The position numbers and the translations under genes are program-made. Positions 50,604 through 60,080 of a DNA stretch of 64,000 nucleotides are shown here, piece by piece. Position 1 is the stretch's first letter. Each line of letters starts with the position of its first letter. Below the pieces are notes generated by a model. That model ran no database searches and was not told the origin of the DNA. It was given only the letters and a program-made list of their open reading frames with translations. This stretch comes from Paracoccus shanxieyensis (lineage in GTDB: Bacteria > Pseudomonadota > Alphaproteobacteria > Rhodobacterales > Rhodobacteraceae). The stretch spans positions 100,224 to 164,223 of the forward strand of contig NZ_WMII01000010.1 of NCBI RefSeq assembly GCF_009711265.1, written 5' to 3'.

Positions 50604-50642
50604 TCTATGTCTAAACTTAACGGATCTCTATGTCTAAACTTA
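50604..50642. promoter_or_regulatory. Tandem direct repeat in the hutI-hutF promoter region, probable HutC operators
   Basis: The 16-base sequence TCTATGTCTAAACTTA occurs perfectly at 50604-50619 and 50627-50642, 23 bases apart, in the 96-base divergent gap. It contains ATGTCTAAACTT, close to the TGTCTA/TAGACA-type palindrome bound by HutC repressors. A hutC gene lies in the same locus. Binding is inferred. Confidence 0.6.
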
Positions 50643-50667
50643 TTTTGACGCAGAAAAGGGCGGCGTG

Positions 50668-52026
50668 ATGGAAAAGATCTGGGCAGAGCGGGCTTTGCTG
50701 CCTGAAGGATGGGCAGAAAATGTCTGCGTAACGGTCGATCAGGGCCGCATTTCGGGCGTGGAAACCGGCGTCACGGGCGGCCCGCGCGTGGGTCTGCTGC
50801 TGCCTGCCATGGCGAACCTGCACAGCCACGCCTTTCAGCGCGCGATGGCCGGCCTTTCGGAAGCCAAGGGCCCCGAGCCGCGCGATACGTTCTGGACATG
50901 GCGCCAGATCATGTATCGCTTTCTGGACCTGCTGACGCCCGAGGATGTCGAGGCGATCGCGGCGCTGGTGCAGATGGAGATGCTGGAGGCGGGCTATGCC
51001 ACCAATGTCGAATTCCACTATCTACACCATCGTCCCGGCGCCGGGCATTATGACAATATCGCCGAGATGGCCGCCCGCATTTCCGCCGCCGCCCGCCGCA
51101 CCGGCATCGGGCTGACCCTGCTGCCGGTGCATTACCAGTTCGGCGGCGTCGACCGCCGCGCGCTGGCCCCCGGTCAGGACCGGTTCGGCACCACCCCGGA
51201 GGAGTTCCTGCGCCTGCTGGACGGTGCCGAGGCCACGCTGCGCGACCTGCCCGCCGATGCCGGGATCGGTGTCGCGCCGCACAGTCTGCGCGCGGTTTCG
51301 CCCGAGGGGCTGGCGATCTGCACCACGCTGCGCCCGGACCGTCCCTTGCACATGCATCTGGCCGAGCAGATCCCCGAGGTCGATGAGATCAGCGCCGCCT
51401 ATGGCCGCCGCCCCGTGGAATGGCTGCTGGACAATCAAGCCGTCGACCGGCGCTGGACCCTGATCCACCTGACCCACATGACCGAGGATGAGACCCGCCG
51501 CCTTGCCGCGACCGGCGCTGTCGCGGGTCTGTGCCCGATCACCGAATCCTCGCTGGGCGACGGGATCTTCAACGGCACGATCTGGGCGGGATCGCAGGGC
51601 CGCTATGGGTTTGGCTCGGACAGCAATATCCGCATCTCGCTGACCGAGGAGATGCGGACGCTGGAATACAGCCAGCGCCTGCGCGACCGCGGGCGGGCGA
51701 TCTTGGCTGTGCCGGGAAAAACCACCGGCCGCGTGATCTATGATGCGGGGCTGGACGGCGGCGCGACGGCGGCGGGGCGCGATACCGGCGCGATCAGGCC
51801 GGGCCTGTGGGCCGATCTTGTGGCCATCGACACCGCCAATCCGGTGATGGTGGGGCGCAAGGGGGACCAGATGCTGGACAGCCTGATCTTTTCCGGCCAT
51901 GACGGTCTGGTCACCGACACATGGTCGGCGGGCCGTCATGTGGTGAAAGACGGCAGGCATATGGACCACGACGCGATCATCGCCGACTATATGGCAACGA
52001 TCAGCCGCCTTGAGGACCGCATGTGA
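50668..52026 (+). CDS. hutF: Formimidoylglutamate deiminase
   Basis: A 452-residue amidohydrolase converting N-formimidoylglutamate to N-formylglutamate plus ammonia. Motifs are PAMANLHSHAFQRAMAGL, VEFHYLHHRPG, GIGVAPHSLRAV, LHMHLAEQ and FGSDSNIRISLTEEMR. Together with HutG it defines the two-step branch to glutamate. ATG 50668 is preferred over the adjacent in-frame GTG 50665. It overlaps hutC by GTGA. Confidence 0.93.
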   Translation: MEKIWAERALLPEGWAENVCVTVDQGRISGVETGVTGGPRVGLLLPAMANLHSHAFQRAMAGLSEAKGPEPRDTFWTWRQIMYRFLDLLTPEDVEAIAALVQMEMLEAGYATNVEFHYLHHRPGAGHYDNIAEMAARISAAARRTGIGLTLLPVHYQFGGVDRRALAPGQDRFGTTPEEFLRLLDGAEATLRDLPADAGIGVAPHSLRAVSPEGLAICTTLRPDRPLHMHLAEQIPEVDEISAAYGRRPVEWLLDNQAVDRRWTLIHLTHMTEDETRRLAATGAVAGLCPITESSLGDGIFNGTIWAGSQGRYGFGSDSNIRISLTEEMRTLEYSQRLRDRGRAILAVPGKTTGRVIYDAGLDGGATAAGRDTGAIRPGLWADLVAIDTANPVMVGRKGDQMLDSLIFSGHDGLVTDTWSAGRHVVKDGRHMDHDAIIADYMATISRLEDRM

Positions 52027-52724
52027 CCGAACGAAGCTCCAGCAAGGCACAGGCCATCACCAGCGAAGTGCGCCGCCGGATTGCGGACCGCGAATGGCGG
52101 CAGGGCGACCGCATCCCCGATGAGGCCGAACTGGCCGTAGAATTCGGCGTCGCCCGCGCCACGGTGAACAAGGCCCTGCAATTGCTGGCCGAAGAGGGGC
52201 TTCTGGACCGCAAGCGCCGGGCGGGGACACATGTCACGCTGAACCCCGCCCACAAGGCCACGCTGACCATCCCCATCGTGCGCGAGCAGATCGAGCAGGC
52301 GGGGATGGAATACAGCCACCGCGTCATCGCCCAGAAGCTCAGCCCGCTGCCCGCCGATGCCTCGACCCGCATGGCCCTGCCCGAGGCAGCGCTGCTGATC
52401 CATCTGCGCACCGTGCATTATGGGGACGGCAAGCCCTTTCAGGTCGAGGATCGCTGGATCAACCCGCAGGCCGCGCCGGGCGCCGAGGCGATCGATTTCC
52501 AGCGCATCAACGCCAATGAATGGCTGGTGCGGAATTTCCCGTGGCTGCGCGCCGACATGGCGTTTTCCGCCGAGAACGCCAATGCCCGGGATGCCCGGCT
52601 GCTGGAAACCCGGCAGGGCACGGCGCTTCTGATCCTGCAACGCACGACGTTCAACGACCTTGGCGCCATCACCTCGGCCCGGCTGGCGTTCCATCCCGGT
52701 TACCAGATGTTCGCCACGTCCTGA
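52023..52724 (+). CDS. hutC: Histidine utilisation repressor, GntR family
   Basis: A 233-residue regulator with an N-terminal GntR winged helix (DEAELAVEFGVARATVNKAL, about residues 34-53) and a C-terminal UTRA ligand domain that in relatives senses urocanate. The GTG start overlaps the hutF stop (GTGA), so the two are coupled. It probably represses both hut transcription units through the repeats at 50604-50642. Confidence 0.92.
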   Translation: MTERSSSKAQAITSEVRRRIADREWRQGDRIPDEAELAVEFGVARATVNKALQLLAEEGLLDRKRRAGTHVTLNPAHKATLTIPIVREQIEQAGMEYSHRVIAQKLSPLPADASTRMALPEAALLIHLRTVHYGDGKPFQVEDRWINPQAAPGAEAIDFQRINANEWLVRNFPWLRADMAFSAENANARDARLLETRQGTALLILQRTTFNDLGAITSARLAFHPGYQMFATS

Positions 52725-53004
52725 GGGGCGCGGTCAACGCCGGGACATATTGGACGGGATTGCTTCCTGAGGTCTTCATTGGGCGAATAAATGCCTGAGC
52801 CAACGCGCTGGCTGCGCGTCTGATCCGGCCTTGTGCGGCCTGGGGCCGCCGGTGCTGGTCAACAGCAGAAGCAAGCTGTCAGGATGACACCCCCAAGGGG
52901 CCTTGGTCTTGGCCGCGCCGAAAAGGCCGGACATGCCAAACAGCGACACGAGGAAATCTCGCGCCGCAGCGGACTTTTTTTCCGGCAATTTACAGGGAGA
53001 TAAA
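52725..53004. other. Gene-free spacer between hutC and tRNA-Arg
   Basis: No gene, terminator with T run or repeat is convincing here. A 70-codon minus-strand frame (52776-52988) lacks recognisable features and a good ribosome site. Confidence 0.5.
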
Positions 53005-53081
53005 TGGCGGACCCAGAGCGATTCGAACGCCCGACCCCCAGATTCGTAGTCTGGTGCTCTATCCAGCTGAGCTATGGGTCC
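53005..53081 (-). tRNA. tRNA-Arg (anticodon ACG)
   Basis: A 77-base tRNA with encoded CCA. Acceptor GGACCCA pairs with TGGGTCC, discriminator G. The anticodon loop CTACGAA gives ACG, which after deamination to inosine reads CGU/CGC/CGA. The T-arm has GTTCGAATC. Confidence 0.96.
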
Positions 53082-53184
53082 GCTGTGAGGCGGTTATCTA
53101 GAGATAGTGCCGGGGGGGCGCAAGGGCGAAAATGAAGATTTTCCAAAAACGCCCGAAGTTTCGCCTTGGGCCTGAAAAGCCCGC

Positions 53185-54609
53185 TTAATCTGCATCCGCG
53201 CGCGCCACGCTGCCGGCAAGTTCGCGGGGCAGGTGCAGGCAGAATTGCGTGCCCTCTTCGTCGCTGCGCAGCAGTTCCAGACGGCCGCCGTGATTGCGCA
53301 CCAGATCGGCGGCAATCGCCAGACCAAGCCCGGTGCCGCCCTTGCGCGACCCGCCCGAAAAGGGCTGGAACAGGAAGTCGCGCGCCTTCTTTGGCAGGCC
53401 TGGGCCGGTATCGCCAACGCGGATGAACCATTCCTGTTCGTCCTCACCGGCACCGATTTCGATGGTGCCGGGCTGGCGGGTGGCCTCGATCGCCTGCCGG
53501 GCATTGCGCGACAGGTTCGACAGCACGCGGAACAGCTGATCGCGATCGGCGCGGATCATCAAGCCTGCGGGCACGTCGCTGAGAAACTCGATGGGCGCGT
53601 TGCCATCGACGCTTTCGGCGGCCAGCGCCTCGGCCTCGGTCACCTCGGCGACCAGCGCCGACAGGTTGAAGCGCGACAGCGACGGCGCCGGTTCTTCGGC
53701 CTTGCCGAAGGCCAGCGTGGTTTCGCACAGGTTCACCGCGCGGCTGATCGAATTGACCAGTTTGGGCGCGGCGCGGCGCACGGCGGGGTCTTCGCTGGTT
53801 TCCAGCCGGTCGGCGAAAATCTGCGCCGTGGTCAGGATATTGCGCAGATCATGGCTGATCCGGGCCACGGCCTGCCCCAGCTGCGCCAGCCGCGCCTTTT
53901 GCTTCAGCGCCGACGTCACCGTCGTCTGCATCGCCGCCAGCGAGGTTTCGGCCTGCCGCAGTTCCGCCAGTCGGGCCGAGGGGGTGATGATCAGCCGCGC
54001 ATCCTCGGGGGCATTGGCATAGGCGGTCATGTGGCTGATGACGCGGCGGATCGGCACCAGCAACATGCGCTGCGCCGCGACGTTCAGCAAAAGCGCCGTC
54101 AGGATCGAGAACGCCGCCGAGATCAGCAGCAGGCGCAGGCCGTAATCGATCATCTCGGTCCGCAGCTGCTTGGTGTCGGTAGTGATTTCGATCAGCTGCC
54201 CGGCCTGGTTCACCGGCGCGCCGATGACCCGGATCACCCGGTCGTCAGGGTCGGCCAACTGGCGCATGGCGTCGCGGATCGACGCCCAGAAGGGCTGTTC
54301 GCGCAGATCATAGGTCGCGGCGATCGGGCCGGGGATGGGCGAGGACAGCACAAGCTGGCGCACATCGTTGCGCCGCAACACCACGTTGAAGACGCCCGCA
54401 TTCTCCAGCAGTTCCGATTCCAGATCGGATGCCAGCGATTCATCGGTCGCCAGCAGCGCAAGGCTGGCGATCTGCGCGCGCTCAAGCCGCGATTCCAGAA
54501 AATCCAGACGATAATTCGCGATCGATGGCAGCAGGATCAGCAATTCGGCCAGAAGCACGAAGATCCCTGTCAGGAGCGCGAATCGCCCGGAAAGGCTATT
54601 CAGGGACAT
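53185..54609 (-). CDS. Orphan sensor histidine kinase
   Basis: A 474-residue membrane kinase with two spans (about residues 10-32 and 160-182) bounding a periplasmic sensing domain. A HAMP-like linker follows, then H-box ARISHDLRNILTTAQ, N-box NLSRNARQAIE, G1 VGDTGPGLPKKA and G2 GGSRKGGTGLGLAIA. The start at 54609 follows AAAGGTCG; frame extension to 54684 adds 25 residues without support. No response regulator lies beside it, so its partner is encoded elsewhere. Confidence 0.86.
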   Translation of the reverse strand: MSLNSLSGRFALLTGIFVLLAELLILLPSIANYRLDFLESRLERAQIASLALLATDESLASDLESELLENAGVFNVVLRRNDVRQLVLSSPIPGPIAATYDLREQPFWASIRDAMRQLADPDDRVIRVIGAPVNQAGQLIEITTDTKQLRTEMIDYGLRLLLISAAFSILTALLLNVAAQRMLLVPIRRVISHMTAYANAPEDARLIITPSARLAELRQAETSLAAMQTTVTSALKQKARLAQLGQAVARISHDLRNILTTAQIFADRLETSEDPAVRRAAPKLVNSISRAVNLCETTLAFGKAEEPAPSLSRFNLSALVAEVTEAEALAAESVDGNAPIEFLSDVPAGLMIRADRDQLFRVLSNLSRNARQAIEATRQPGTIEIGAGEDEQEWFIRVGDTGPGLPKKARDFLFQPFSGGSRKGGTGLGLAIAADLVRNHGGRLELLRSDEEGTQFCLHLPRELAGSVARADAD

Positions 54610-54743
54610 GTCGACCTTTGTATTCCACCCGAAATTCGTGGCTGCATCATCCACATAATGGCTGCGGCGTTGCAGTTCAAACATGCGTGACTGCGGAACG
54701 GTTCCCGCCCGCGCAACTTCCGCCGAAAAGACCCGACAGGCGG

Positions 54744-54772
54744 TTGACTCAGGTCCGGGCTGCGACTATGCA
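54744..54772 (+). promoter_or_regulatory. sigma70-type promoter of rpmH
   Basis: TTGACT (54744-54749) and TATGCA (54767-54772) are exactly 17 bases apart, 78 bases upstream of rpmH. This is the best consensus promoter in the window. Confidence 0.65.
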
Positions 54773-54850
54773 GCGGGTCTCGAATAGACCGGCGCGTCTT
54801 GCGTGGGCTGAGTGCCCATACCCTGACACGCCTTGACCCGGAGTTTGAAG

Positions 54851-54988
54851 ATGTCGAAACGCACTTTCCAGCCGTCGAACCTGGTTCGCGCCCGCCGTCA
54901 CGGCTTCCGCGCGCGCATGGCGACCAAGGGTGGCCGTCGCGTGCTGAACGCGCGCCGCGCCAAGGGCCGCAAGTCGCTCAGCGCATAA
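54851..54988 (+). CDS. rpmH: 50S ribosomal protein L34
   Basis: A 45-residue, Arg/Lys-rich protein: [20 protein letters not shown] then [20 protein letters not shown]. This is the universal L34 pattern. Short but unmistakable, and followed by rnpA as in most bacteria. Confidence 0.97.
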   Translation: MSKRTFQPSNLVRARRHGFRARMATKGGRRVLNARRAKGRKSLSA

Positions 54989-55017
54989 GTCTTGCGCCGC
55001 AAGGCGTAGGAGCGCTG

Positions 55018-55458
55018 ATGGATCAGGCCGCCGAAAACGCCGCCGCTGACCGGGAAAGCCATATTGGCGAACCGGACAGGGCGGCTTCCGGCATTTCAGG
55101 GCATGACATGCCGCTGAAGCCGGAGATCCTGCGCAAGCGGGCAGATTTCCTGCGCGCCGCGCAGGCCCGCAGGCAGGGGGCGCAGGGCTTCCTGTTGCAG
55201 GCCCGCCGCCGCGATGATGGCAGCAATGCCGTCCGCGTGGGATTTACCTGCTCGAAGAAGATCGGCAACGCCGTGATGCGCAACCGCGCCAAGCGGCGGC
55301 TGCGTGCCTTGGCGCATGACATCCTGCCGGGTCTGGCGGTGACGGGCTGGGATTATGTGCTGGTCGGTCGCCCCGGCGTCACGGTCGAGCGTGATTTCAC
55401 CGATCTGAAGCGCGACCTTGAACAGGCGCTGTCCCGCATCCACGCGCCGCGCAAATGA
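55018..55458 (+). CDS. rnpA: Ribonuclease P protein component
   Basis: The protein subunit of RNase P, 146 residues from ATG 55018, which has TAGGAG 7 bases upstream. The core [42 protein letters not shown] holds the RNR motif contacting the RNA. The first ~30 residues before [11 protein letters not shown] are poorly conserved, so ATG 55108 is an alternative. Overlaps yidD by ATGA. Confidence 0.92.
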   Translation: MDQAAENAAADRESHIGEPDRAASGISGHDMPLKPEILRKRADFLRAAQARRQGAQGFLLQARRRDDGSNAVRVGFTCSKKIGNAVMRNRAKRRLRALAHDILPGLAVTGWDYVLVGRPGVTVERDFTDLKRDLEQALSRIHAPRK

Positions 55459-55691
55459 CGCCGCTGGCCCATATCGTTGCGCTGCCGGTGCGCGCATATC
55501 GGCTGGTCGCCAGCCCTTGGGTCGGGCATGGCTGCCGCTTTCAGCCCACATGCTCGGCCTATGCGCTTGAGGCGCTGGAACGGCATGGCGCGGCCAAGGG
55601 CGGCTGGCTGATGGTCCGGCGCGTCTGCCGGTGCCACCCCTGGGGCGGGCATGGCTTCGATCCGGTGCCGGGAACCGAACCTCGGGACTGA
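55455..55691 (+). CDS. yidD: Membrane protein insertion efficiency factor
   Basis: A 78-residue YidD with the conserved Cys motifs [19 protein letters not shown] and [15 protein letters not shown]. It sits next to rnpA and near yidC, the usual neighbourhood, and assists YidC/Sec insertion of membrane proteins. Confidence 0.94.
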   Translation: MTPLAHIVALPVRAYRLVASPWVGHGCRFQPTCSAYALEALERHGAAKGGWLMVRRVCRCHPWGGHGFDPVPGTEPRD

Positions 55692-55733
55692 CGGCGCGGG
55701 CGCGCCATGCTATGAAACGGGAATGCCAACAGG

Positions 55734-56636
55734 ATGAATGCCATGCGCGACGAGCTTGACAGCCAGGACGATACGTTTGAGGAAATCCACCCGCTGTTTC
55801 GCGGCGCGCCGACCTCGACCGAGTTTCGCAAGCTGCGCAAGCGTCTGGTGCGCGAAACCCGCGCGGCCATCGAAACCTATGACATGATCCGCCCCGGCGA
55901 CAAATGGCTGGTCTGCCTGTCGGGCGGCAAGGACAGCTATACCCTGCTGGCGGTGCTGCACGAGCTGAAATGGCGCGGCCTGCTGCCCGTCGACCTGCTG
56001 GCCTGCAATCTGGATCAGGGCCAGCCCGGCTTTCCGGCGACGGTGCTGCCCGAGTTTCTGACCGACCGTCAGGTGGCCCATCGCATCGAATATCAGGACA
56101 CCTATTCCATCGTGAAGGAAAAGGTGCCCGAGGGCCGGACCTATTGCGCGCTGTGTTCGCGCCTGCGCCGCGGCAACCTGTATCGCATCGCGCGCGAGGA
56201 AGGCTGTCAGGCCGTCGTGCTGGGCCATCACCGCGACGATATCCTTGAGACGTTTTTCATGAACCTTTTCCACGGCGGTCGTCTGGCCTCGATGCCGCCC
56301 AAGCTTTTGAACGAAGAGGGCGATCTGAACGTCCTGCGCCCGCTGGCCTTCATCGCCGAGGCCGATTGCGAAAGGTTTTCCCGCGCGATGAACTATCCGG
56401 TGATCCCCTGCGATCTGTGCGGCAGTCAGGAAGGCCTGCAGCGCGTGCAGGTCAAGCGCCTGCTGGACGAATGGGAAAGCCGCGCGCCGGGGCGTCGTCA
56501 GGTGATGTTCCGGGCGCTGATGAATGTGCGCCCCTCGCATCTGCCCGATCCCAAGCTGTTCGATTTCACGCAGCTTTTTCCATCGGATTTTAGCGATAAA
56601 CCGCAATCCGACGCGCCGGTGCTGCGCGAACTTTAA
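55734..56636 (+). CDS. ttcA: tRNA 2-thiocytidine(32) synthetase
   Basis: A 300-residue PP-loop ATPase that thiolates C32 of certain tRNAs. The PP-loop is [12 protein letters not shown]. The two [4Fe-4S] CxxC motifs are [11 protein letters not shown] and [22 protein letters not shown] is also typical. ATG 55734 is used; another in-frame ATG lies at 55743. Confidence 0.94.
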   Translation: MNAMRDELDSQDDTFEEIHPLFRGAPTSTEFRKLRKRLVRETRAAIETYDMIRPGDKWLVCLSGGKDSYTLLAVLHELKWRGLLPVDLLACNLDQGQPGFPATVLPEFLTDRQVAHRIEYQDTYSIVKEKVPEGRTYCALCSRLRRGNLYRIAREEGCQAVVLGHHRDDILETFFMNLFHGGRLASMPPKLLNEEGDLNVLRPLAFIAEADCERFSRAMNYPVIPCDLCGSQEGLQRVQVKRLLDEWESRAPGRRQVMFRALMNVRPSHLPDPKLFDFTQLFPSDFSDKPQSDAPVLREL

Positions 56637-56696
56637 CGGAACAAAAAGCTTCCTGCGCTTAGTCTCCGGATCAGGAAACATGATTCGGAATGACAG

Positions 56697-57980
56697 ATGG
56701 CATACGGTATCGGAAAGGCCGCGCGGTTTGCCCGGCTGATCACGGGCGGCGCGGCGCGGCGGGACACGCCCAAATCCGCGCTGATCCTGCGCGTTGAAAA
56801 CGGCGACCAGCTGCGCGCCAGCATCGGGCCGGTGCTTCTGGACAGGATGATGGATGTGCTGGCCATGCGGCTGGGCACGGAATTGCGGCTGCTGCCGCGC
56901 GGGCGGATGCCGGGCCAGACGGTGCTGTGCGGCCTGCTTGCCGCCCGGACCGAGGCGCTGCCGGGCCTTCTGGCGCAGCTTGGCGCGATCTGCCGCAGCA
57001 GCATCGATCTGGGCGATCTGCGCATGACGCCGGTGATCAACGCGGTGATCGTCAGCGATATGGCCGGGGCGGCGGATGCTGCGGCGCTTTGGGCCTATGG
57101 TCATCGCGCGATCCGTGCCTGCAGCCCCTTGGCCGAAACCGGGCAGATCCGCTTCGTCGAATATTCCGGCGTGGACAGCCAGCAGGTCAGTCAGGCCGAG
57201 CCGCTGTTCTCTCCGGAACAGATCCGCACCTGCTTTCAGCCGCAGCTTTGCTGCGATACGGGCCGGATTCTTGGGCTGCGTGTCGTGGGTCGGGTGGACC
57301 ATCCGGAACTGGGCGCGCTGGATCTGCACGATCTGCGGATGCGGCTGGATGAACAGACGCTGGCCGAGGTGTTCCGCACCACCTTGCGCCTGTCGCTGGC
57401 GGCGTTGCGCGGCTGGGACCGGCTGGGCCGCGATCTGCCATTCGTCAGCCTGTCGATGAGCGATCGCGAACTGGCCGACCCGACCCTGGCCGAGGCCGTG
57501 CTGTGGGAGCTGGACCGGCTGGATCTGGCCCCCGCCCGGCTTGAGATCGAGGTGACCGAGCCCATTGGCCGCAGCGGTGGCCGCATGCCGGTGACCGCCA
57601 GCCTGCAACGGCTTTCCGCCGCCGGCTGCCGCATCGCGCTGGGGGATTTCGGGACGGGCAGCGCCGGGCTGGATACGCTGCGCATGTTCGGCATCCGCAG
57701 GGTCCGCATCGGTCGCGGCTTTGTCGCGGGGTGCGACCACCGCGCCGATCAGCAGCGCATGATCCTGGCCGTGCTGGCCCTGGCCGAGCATCTGAAACTG
57801 CAGACCCTGGCCTGTGGCGTGGCGACGCTGGACGAACGCGCGTTTCTTGCGCAGATCGGATTTGACGCGGTCCAGGGCAAGGCGGTCGCTCCGATCCTGT
57901 CCGCGACCGAGCTGGACGATTTTCTGCAAAGCCACGATCTGGCCCTGCCGCCGCCCTTCGTCGTGCCGCGCAAGGCGTAA
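56697..57980 (+). CDS. Degenerate EAL-domain protein
   Basis: A 427-residue protein. Residues about 175-415 have the fold pattern of EAL phosphodiesterases (FQPQLCCDTGRILGLRVVGR, LEIEVTEPIG, LGDFGTGSAGLDTL). The catalytic residues are changed. The EAL Glu is replaced in LRVVG, DDFGTG has become GDFGTG, the KIDRSFI-type motif reads RIGRGFV, and the loop GVE is GVA. The N-terminal ~165 residues look like a worn GGDEF-type domain without a GGDEF motif. It is probably a c-di-GMP or protein-binding receptor rather than an enzyme. It lies between ttcA and yidC. Confidence 0.78.
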   Translation: MAYGIGKAARFARLITGGAARRDTPKSALILRVENGDQLRASIGPVLLDRMMDVLAMRLGTELRLLPRGRMPGQTVLCGLLAARTEALPGLLAQLGAICRSSIDLGDLRMTPVINAVIVSDMAGAADAAALWAYGHRAIRACSPLAETGQIRFVEYSGVDSQQVSQAEPLFSPEQIRTCFQPQLCCDTGRILGLRVVGRVDHPELGALDLHDLRMRLDEQTLAEVFRTTLRLSLAALRGWDRLGRDLPFVSLSMSDRELADPTLAEAVLWELDRLDLAPARLEIEVTEPIGRSGGRMPVTASLQRLSAAGCRIALGDFGTGSAGLDTLRMFGIRRVRIGRGFVAGCDHRADQQRMILAVLALAEHLKLQTLACGVATLDERAFLAQIGFDAVQGKAVAPILSATELDDFLQSHDLALPPPFVVPRKA

Positions 57981-58157
57981 GGGGGCTGTATCGCCGTCAG
58001 GAAACCGGCGATGCAATGTGGAAAAAGCCAGATCCGGCAGGCGCGCGCGGGCCTGTCCGCGCCGGGTTTTCTGGAAATTCCCTTGACCTTTGCTGGTCGC
58101 TTCTGTTGAAGCGGCGCGAACCCCTTGGGGCATAAGACGACAAAGGGCAGGTTTGGC

Positions 58158-60080
58158 ATGCAAGACAACAACCGCAACCTCATTCTGGCGATGGTGCTTT
58201 CGGCGCTTGTCATCCTCGTCTGGTCGTTCTTCTTTGCGCCCGAGCCGACGCAACCGGCCCCGGAAACGGCGCAAAGCCAGACCGTTGACGGCCAGAACGC
58301 GCCTGCGACCCCGCAGGCGGCAGGGCAGGGCGGCACCGCGCCGGCCTTGGCGGGCGATGCCGCACCTGCGGCGGACGCTGCCGCCCCTGTGGGTCGCTTC
58401 CAGATCGAATCGCCGTCGCTGCGTGGCTCGATCTCGCTTGCGGGTGGCCGGATCGACGATCTGGAGCTGACCGGCTATCGCGAAACGCTGGACCCGAATT
58501 CGCCCTTTGTCCGGCTGCTGTCGCCGACCTCGCAACTGGCGCTGAAGGCCGACGGCTCGCCCGTGGCGCCCGGCGGCGATCCGACGGTCACCGTGCAGAA
58601 GCCCTATTATGCGGTCTATGGCTGGATGCCCGCGCAGGGCACCGATCCGGCGCTGGTCCCCGGTCCCGCGACCGTCTGGCAGATCGAGTCGGGCGACACG
58701 CTGTCGCCGGGCCAGCCCGTGACGCTGCGCTGGGACAATGGCGCGGGCCAGATCTTCCGCCGCATCTATGAACTGGACGACAAGTTCCTGTTCACCGTGA
58801 CGCAGACGCTGGAAAACACCGGCACCGCGCCCTTTGCCGCAGCGCCCTATGGCATTCTGGCGCGGCACGGGAAGCCCGATACGCAGAACTTCTTCGTGCT
58901 GCACGAGGGCGCTGTCGGCATGACCGACGGCAAGCTGCTTGAGGAAAAATACAAGGCCCTGACCGAACTTGATCCGACTGCGGGCGAAGGTCCGGCGCAA
59001 CTGGTCGATGTCAAGGAAAACGGCTGGGTCGGCTTTACCGACAAATATTGGATGACGACGCTGGCGCCCGCGCCCGGCACGCCCTTCACGGCCGTGGTGA
59101 AATATGCCCCCGGTGCCGATATCTATCAGACCGAGACCCGGATGCCGGTCGAAACCGTGGCGCCCGGCGCGACGGCGACAAGCTCCAGCTATCTGTTCGC
59201 CGGCGCCAAGGTCTGGGAAACCATCAACGGCTATCAGCAGAACCCGGGCATCGACCGCTTCGTCGACTCGATCGACTGGGGCTGGTTCTACTTCCTGACC
59301 AAGCCGATCTTCCGCCTGCTGCACTGGCTGCACGGCTTCATCGGCAATATGGGCTGGTCGATCATCGCACTGACCTTCATCCTGAAAACCCTGGTCTTCC
59401 CGCTGGCGCGCAAATCCTACATCTCGATGGCGAAGATGAAGGAACTGCAGCCCGAGATGGAGGCGATCAAGGAACGCGTCGGCGACGACCGGATGAAATA
59501 CCAAAAAGAGGTGATGGAGCTTTACAAGCGCGAAAAGGTGAACCCCGCTGCGGGCTGTTTGCCGGTGCTGTTGCAGATCCCGATCTTTTTCTCGCTGTAC
59601 AAGGTGATCTTCGTCACCATCGAGCTGCGGCACGCGCCGTGGATCGGCTGGATCCACGACATGTCCGCCCCCGATCCGACCAGCCTGTGGAACCTGTTCG
59701 GTCTGCTACCCTATGCCACGCCGGGCGCTGGCAGCTTCCTGCACAGCTTCACGCTGCCGGTTCTGGCGATCGTTCTGGGCATCTCGATGTGGATGCAGCA
59801 GAAACTGAACCCGGCCCCCGCCGATCCGGCGCAGAAGATGATCTTTGCGTGGATGCCCTGGGTCTTCATGTTCATGCTGGGCGGCTTCGCCTCGGGTCTG
59901 GTGCTGTACTGGATCACCAACAACTTCATCACGATCGCGCAGCAATACACGATCATGTCGATGCACGGCCACCGGCCCGACTTCTTCGGCAATATCCGCT
60001 CCAGCCTGCCGTCCCGCGGCAAGGGGGACGCGGCGGCCGAAAAACCCGCGCCGAAAACCGGCAGCAAGGGCGGTAAATGA
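58158..60080 (+). CDS. yidC: Membrane protein insertase
   Basis: A 640-residue YidC with an N-terminal span, a large periplasmic P1 domain after an Ala/Pro/Gln-rich linker, and the conserved C-terminal five-span core (NMGWSIIALTFILKTLVFPLAR, GCLPVLLQIPIFFSLYKVIF, ASGLVLYWITNN). ATG 58158 (MQDNNRNLILAMVLSAL) is chosen, with GGCAGG upstream. It overlaps the MOSC gene by ATGA. Confidence 0.95.
   Translation: MQDNNRNLILAMVLSALVILVWSFFFAPEPTQPAPETAQSQTVDGQNAPATPQAAGQGGTAPALAGDAAPAADAAAPVGRFQIESPSLRGSISLAGGRIDDLELTGYRETLDPNSPFVRLLSPTSQLALKADGSPVAPGGDPTVTVQKPYYAVYGWMPAQGTDPALVPGPATVWQIESGDTLSPGQPVTLRWDNGAGQIFRRIYELDDKFLFTVTQTLENTGTAPFAAAPYGILARHGKPDTQNFFVLHEGAVGMTDGKLLEEKYKALTELDPTAGEGPAQLVDVKENGWVGFTDKYWMTTLAPAPGTPFTAVVKYAPGADIYQTETRMPVETVAPGATATSSSYLFAGAKVWETINGYQQNPGIDRFVDSIDWGWFYFLTKPIFRLLHWLHGFIGNMGWSIIALTFILKTLVFPLARKSYISMAKMKELQPEMEAIKERVGDDRMKYQKEVMELYKREKVNPAAGCLPVLLQIPIFFSLYKVIFVTIELRHAPWIGWIHDMSAPDPTSLWNLFGLLPYATPGAGSFLHSFTLPVLAIVLGISMWMQQKLNPAPADPAQKMIFAWMPWVFMFMLGGFASGLVLYWITNNFITIAQQYTIMSMHGHRPDFFGNIRSSLPSRGKGDAAAEKPAPKTGSKGGK

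Noticed and set aside
52776..52988. Small minus-strand frame of 70 codons between hutC and tRNA-Arg
   Set aside because: No recognisable domain, no good ribosome site, and no supporting context.
55710..59657. A 1315-codon minus-strand frame
   Set aside because: Lies antisense to ttcA, the EAL protein and yidC; composition is that of a shadow frame.
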